Shown here piece by piece: positions 60,663 through 64,000 of a DNA stretch of 64,000 nucleotides; position 1 is the first letter of the stretch, and every line of letters begins with the position of its first letter. The position numbers and the translations under genes are program-made. The stretch covers positions 558,001 through 622,000 of the forward strand of contig NZ_JAEMHL010000002.1 of assembly GCF_016458305.1 (NCBI RefSeq), in the 5' to 3' direction. Below the pieces are notes generated by a model that saw only the letters and a program-made list of their open reading frames with translations, did not search any database and had not been told where the DNA came from. Source of the DNA: Geomonas anaerohicana. Lineage in GTDB: Bacteria > Desulfobacterota > Desulfuromonadia > Geobacterales > Geobacteraceae.

Positions 60663-60691
60663 TTGACCCTGCTTCTGTGTTGGCGTATAGC
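60663..60691 (+). promoter_or_regulatory. Promoter of the GAPN-like gene
   Basis: TTGACC at 60663-60668, 17-base spacer, TATAGC at 60686-60691. About 76 bases of leader. Confidence 0.55.
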
Positions 60692-60767
60692 TCATGAGTG
60701 ACGTTCGCGTCGACCAGAGGCCGGACCCGTAGCTCCGGCAATCACGTCTGTCAGCAAGGAAGGCAAA

Positions 60768-62387
60768 GTGAAGAAGAAGATCGCAGGTCTGTCCCCGCTA
60801 CCGCAGGAAATCCCCGCTCCCTATCGCATAGAAACCCAGATCCGCCAGGACTACTACCTGATCGGCGGCGAACTGCGCCGCTGGGAAGGCGCCATGCAGG
60901 AGGTGCTCTCGCCGGTGCAGGTGCTAAGCGGCGCAGAGCCGCAGGCGCAGCGGGTAGGGGAGGCGCCCGCCCTTACCGTGGCGGCCGCGCTCGAGGCGCT
61001 CGACGTCGCCGTCAACGCCTACGACAACGGCAGAGGGGCCTGGCCTACCATGTCGGTCGGCGAGCGTATCCAGTGTGTCAACTGCTTCAGCCGCGCGGTG
61101 CAGGAAAAGCGCAGCGAGGTGGTGAAGCTTCTCATGTGGGAGATCGGCAAGTCGCTCAAGGAGGCGGAGGCGGAGTTCGATCGCGCGCTCGCCTACCTGA
61201 AGGACACCGTCGAGGCGCTCAAGGAGCTGGATCGCGTCTCCTCCCGCTTCGTGATCCAGCAGGGTATCATCGGCCAGATCCGCCGCGCCCCCCTCGGCGT
61301 CGTGCTCTGCATGGGACCCTACAACTTCCCGCTCTACGAGACCTTCACCACGCTCATTCCGTCGCTGGTCATGGGGAACACCATCATCCTCAAGCCGCCG
61401 CGCTTCGGGATCCTCCTGTTCGAGCCGCTTTTGGCGGCCTTCCGCGACTGCTTCCCGGCCGGCGTGGTCAACACGGTGTACGGCGACGGCGAGGAGGTGC
61501 TGCCGCCCTTGATGGCCACCGGCCGCGTCGACGTGCTGGGCTTCATCGGTACCAGTAAGGTCGCCGACGCGCTGCGCGCGAGCCACCCGCGGCCGCACCG
61601 GCTGCGCTGCGTACTCGGCCTGGATGCGAAGAACCCCGCCATCATCCTCCCCGACGCGGACCTCGATCTCGCCGTGGAAGAGTGCGTTTCCGGTGCCCTG
61701 GGGTTCAACGGCCAGCGCTGCACCGCACTTAAGATCATCTTCGTGCATCGCAACATCGCCGACAGGTTCCTGGAGGGGATGGCCCGGGAGATCGCGGCGC
61801 TCAAGTGCGGCGTGCCCTGGCAGGACGGCGTCGCCATCACGGCGCTCCCCGAGCCTGAGAAGCCGGAGTACCTGGAGGGGCTGCTGCGTGATGCCGAGGC
61901 TTATGGCGCCGGCGTGGTGAACCCCGGCGGCGGGACGAGGAGCGGCTCCTTCTTCTACCCGGCGCTGCTTTACCCGGTGACCGACCGGATGCGGGTCTAC
62001 CACGAGGAGCAGTTCGGCCCCGTGGTCCCGGTGGTGGTCTACGACGACCTGAAGGAGACCATCGATTACGTGGTGCAGTCCAACTACGGCCAGCAGGCGA
62101 GCATCTTCGGCAGGAACGAGGAGCAGCTGTCGCAGCTGATCGACGCCCTGGTGAACCAGGTCTGCCGCATCAACATCAACAGCAAGTGCCAGAGAAGCCC
62201 GGACAGTTTCCCCTTCAACGGTCGCAAGAACTCTGCCGAGGGGACCCAGTCCGTCGCCGACGCCTTGCGCGTCTTCTCGATCCGTATCGTGGTCGCCGCG
62301 CGCGAGACCGACGCCAACCGCGACATCATCACCGGCATCGTCAAGGAAAGAAAATCCCACTTCCTCTCCACCGACTACATCCTCTAA
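60768..62387 (+). CDS. gapN: NADP-dependent glyceraldehyde-3-phosphate dehydrogenase-like ALDH
   Basis: 539 residues from GTG 60768 with AAGGAAGG upstream. Aldehyde-dehydrogenase fold: PLGVVLCMGPYNFPLYETF, IILKPPRFG and the catalytic Cys318 in FNGQRCTALKI. EEQFGPVVPVVVYDD comes later. By overall wording it belongs with GAPN, which oxidises glyceraldehyde-3-phosphate directly to 3-phosphoglycerate and makes NADPH. The canonical Glu 34 residues before the Cys (LELGGKN) is replaced: LGLDAKN, with Gly284. Longer than typical GAPN (about 475-500) by an N-terminal segment. Monocistronic. Confidence 0.82.
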   Translation: MKKKIAGLSPLPQEIPAPYRIETQIRQDYYLIGGELRRWEGAMQEVLSPVQVLSGAEPQAQRVGEAPALTVAAALEALDVAVNAYDNGRGAWPTMSVGERIQCVNCFSRAVQEKRSEVVKLLMWEIGKSLKEAEAEFDRALAYLKDTVEALKELDRVSSRFVIQQGIIGQIRRAPLGVVLCMGPYNFPLYETFTTLIPSLVMGNTIILKPPRFGILLFEPLLAAFRDCFPAGVVNTVYGDGEEVLPPLMATGRVDVLGFIGTSKVADALRASHPRPHRLRCVLGLDAKNPAIILPDADLDLAVEECVSGALGFNGQRCTALKIIFVHRNIADRFLEGMAREIAALKCGVPWQDGVAITALPEPEKPEYLEGLLRDAEAYGAGVVNPGGGTRSGSFFYPALLYPVTDRMRVYHEEQFGPVVPVVVYDDLKETIDYVVQSNYGQQASIFGRNEEQLSQLIDALVNQVCRININSKCQRSPDSFPFNGRKNSAEGTQSVADALRVFSIRIVVAARETDANRDIITGIVKERKSHFLSTDYIL

Positions 62388-62444
62388 ACATCGGCTAGCA
62401 AGTTCAACTGTCTTTGCCGCCAACCGCTGCCGGTGACCTGTGGT

Positions 62445-62478
62445 CCCCCCCCTTTTTGCAAAGGGGGGACAGGGGGGA
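62445..62478. repeat. CCCCCTTTTTGCAAAGGGGG hairpin repeat
   Basis: Lies between the converging gapN and GGDEF-EAL genes; could help stop transcription from either side. Confidence 0.6.
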
Positions 62479-62492
62479 TTTGCCTTTGCAGA

Positions 62493-64000
62493 TCAACCCC
62501 GGACGAGAGGGGAGGGGACGGCGTTGTTGCGCAGGTAGGGAACGATCTCTTCCGGCGGTAGCGGGCGGCTGAAGTAGTATCCCTGCACGATATCGCAGCG
62601 CTGCCCCTGCAGGAATCGGCACTGGGCCTCGGTTTCCACCCCTTCGGCCACCACTTCCTTGCCCAGGGTGTGGGCGAGGGCGATGGTCGCCGCTGCGATT
62701 TCGGCATCGTCGGTGTCGGTGTCGATGTCCTTGACGAAGGAGCGGTCGATCTTCAGGCGGTGTACCGGAAAGAGCTTCAGGTAGCTCAACGAGGAGTAGC
62801 CGGTGCCGAAGTCGTCGATGGCGAGCTCCACCCCCATCTCCCTGAACCCCTGCAGGTGCAGGATCGCCTCTGCCGGGTTGTCCATCGCCGAACTTTCCGT
62901 TATCTCCAGCTCCAAAAGGTGAGCCTTGATCCCGGTCTCCCGGAGGATCTCCAGCAAGAGGGCGGGGAGGTTGTTCTGCCTGAACTGGCGCGGCGACAGG
63001 TTGACCGAAACCCTGAGCGGCGGGAGCCCCTCTGCGAGCCAGGAGGCGAGCTGGCGACAAGCCCTTCTCAGCGCCAGCTCCCCTATGGCGACGATCATCC
63101 CGGTTTCCTCGGCTACCGGGATGAAGCGGTCCGGCGCGACCAGCCCGTGCACCGGGTGCTGCCAGCGCAGCAGCGCCTCCACGCCGACCACCCGGCCGCT
63201 GCTCATCTCAACCTGCGGCTGGTAATGCAGCAGGAATTCCCCCCGCTCGATGGCCACCCTCAGATCCCCCTCCAGCACCAGCCTTTCCTGCACTGTCCGG
63301 TTCATCTCCTGGGTAAAAAACTGGAAGTTGTTACGCCCGCCCGCCTTGGCGTGGTACATGGCCAGGTCTGCGTTCTTCATAAGCTCCTGGACCGTCTCGC
63401 CATCGTCGGGAAAGATGCTGATGCCGATACTCGGGGTGACGCTCAACTCGTGCCCCTCGACGTAGTAGCTCTGACACAGGGCGTGCTGGATCTTCCCTAT
63501 GGCGTGCGCCGCCGAGACATTGGTGCGGATCAGGGGAAGCCCCACCACGAACTCGTCGCCACCCAGGCGGGCCACGATGTCCGCGCTGCGGATCGACTCC
63601 AGCAGGCGCCCCGCTACCTGGAAGAGCAGTTGGTCGCCCACGTGGTGCCCCAGCGAATCGTTGATGTTCTTGAATCGGTCCAGGTCGATGAAGATCAACG
63701 CGAGCCGGCTGCCGCACCGTTTGGCCAGTTCCAGGGAGTGCCCCAGCCGGGCCATCAGGCTGAAGCGGTTGGGGAGTTTGGTGACCGGATCGTAGTGTGC
63801 CAGATACTCGATCTTCTGGGCGTGTTGTTCCCGTTCCTGCAGGCGGCGTGACGTTTCTTCGAGGAGCGCCCGTTCCACCTCCAGCCTGCGGTCGTCCCGC
63901 TCCATGTTGCCCAGGGCGAAGGAGATGTCGGCTCCCATCTGGCGCAAGAGTTCCACCTGCGGGCGGTCGAAGTAGTTCTTCTTGTCGGCATACAGGGTGA
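62493..64000 (-). CDS. GGDEF-EAL signalling protein, 5' part missing
   Basis: The frame runs open to the window edge, so the N-terminus lies outside. The first visible residues (TLYADKKNYFDRPQVELLRQ) look like the end of a GAF-type sensor domain. A coiled segment follows, then a GGDEF domain with intact LGGDEFVVG and an EAL domain with VEALLRW. The EAL domain also has VNLSPRQF, ITESSAMD, IDDFGTGYSSLSYL, KIDRSFVKD and AEGVET. All metal- and substrate-binding EAL residues seem present, so c-di-GMP hydrolysis is likely; the GGDEF may be active or regulatory. Confidence 0.92.
   Translation of the reverse strand, partial: TLYADKKNYFDRPQVELLRQMGADISFALGNMERDDRRLEVERALLEETSRRLQEREQHAQKIEYLAHYDPVTKLPNRFSLMARLGHSLELAKRCGSRLALIFIDLDRFKNINDSLGHHVGDQLLFQVAGRLLESIRSADIVARLGGDEFVVGLPLIRTNVSAAHAIGKIQHALCQSYYVEGHELSVTPSIGISIFPDDGETVQELMKNADLAMYHAKAGGRNNFQFFTQEMNRTVQERLVLEGDLRVAIERGEFLLHYQPQVEMSSGRVVGVEALLRWQHPVHGLVAPDRFIPVAEETGMIVAIGELALRRACRQLASWLAEGLPPLRVSVNLSPRQFRQNNLPALLLEILRETGIKAHLLELEITESSAMDNPAEAILHLQGFREMGVELAIDDFGTGYSSLSYLKLFPVHRLKIDRSFVKDIDTDTDDAEIAAATIALAHTLGKEVVAEGVETEAQCRFLQGQRCDIVQGYYFSRPLPPEEIVPYLRNNAVPSPLVRG

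Overview
The window is GC-rich (roughly 60-65 % by eye) and gene-dense. It reads as a chromosomal piece of a Geobacteraceae-type deltaproteobacterium (Geobacter/Geomonas/Citrifermentans-like). The grounds are the eukaryote-like citrate synthase known from that family, many receiver/histidine-kinase/EAL signalling genes, tungstate uptake with a ModE-type regulator, and intergenic repeat families such as mosaics of GTTCCCAAG hairpins. The species assignment is inference; no rRNA or tRNA gene was seen.

Layout. 1-6275: tRNA modification and housekeeping (mtaB fragment, cysE, miaA, ctpA on the minus strand; a DUF502 protein and a 2-hydroxyacid dehydrogenase on plus). 6942-11451: acyl-CoA ligase, M24 peptidase and citrate synthase with a rich operator region. 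11819-18437: AMMECR1, a small lipoprotein, ndk, rlmN, mtnP, a PfkB kinase, a TPR lipoprotein and a RodZ-like protein. 18656-26052: receivers, UspA, histidine kinase, FAD dehydrogenase, YhaM-like nuclease, MBL hydrolase, coaBC. 26218-29199: small secreted or unusual proteins, including a degenerate uracil-DNA-glycosylase-like protein carrying a (Gln-Ala)n repeat.

29307-38862 (minus strand): treZ, a glycogen-debranching enzyme, an NhaP-type antiporter and a seven-gene Mrp/Mbh-like antiporter set lie head to tail and could form one osmotic/ionic stress unit. Diverging from it, 39462-50650 (plus strand) holds the most striking block. It contains a sugar epimerase, a glycosidase-CDP-paratose-epimerase fusion, a zinc-type dehydrogenase, a Gfo/Idh oxidoreductase, a GT4 glycosyltransferase, three CgeB-like glycosyltransferases and a CmoB-like methyltransferase. 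None shows a signal peptide or membrane segment, and there is no flippase, polymerase or exporter. I infer a cytosolic, possibly methylated, glycan or glycoside pathway; this is my main candidate for an undescribed system.

50809-54706: ModE-type regulator and tupABC tungstate importer, with an operator-like palindrome and a probable internal translation start that would yield a free molbindin. 54783-64000: DUF2845 protein, MntP, hybrid histidine kinase, half-size EamA transporter, DUF2917 protein, GlxA-type regulator, Dps-like ferritin, GAPN-type aldehyde dehydrogenase and a GGDEF-EAL protein cut by the window edge. Intergenic space is heavily colonised by at least five repeat families, some inside operons.
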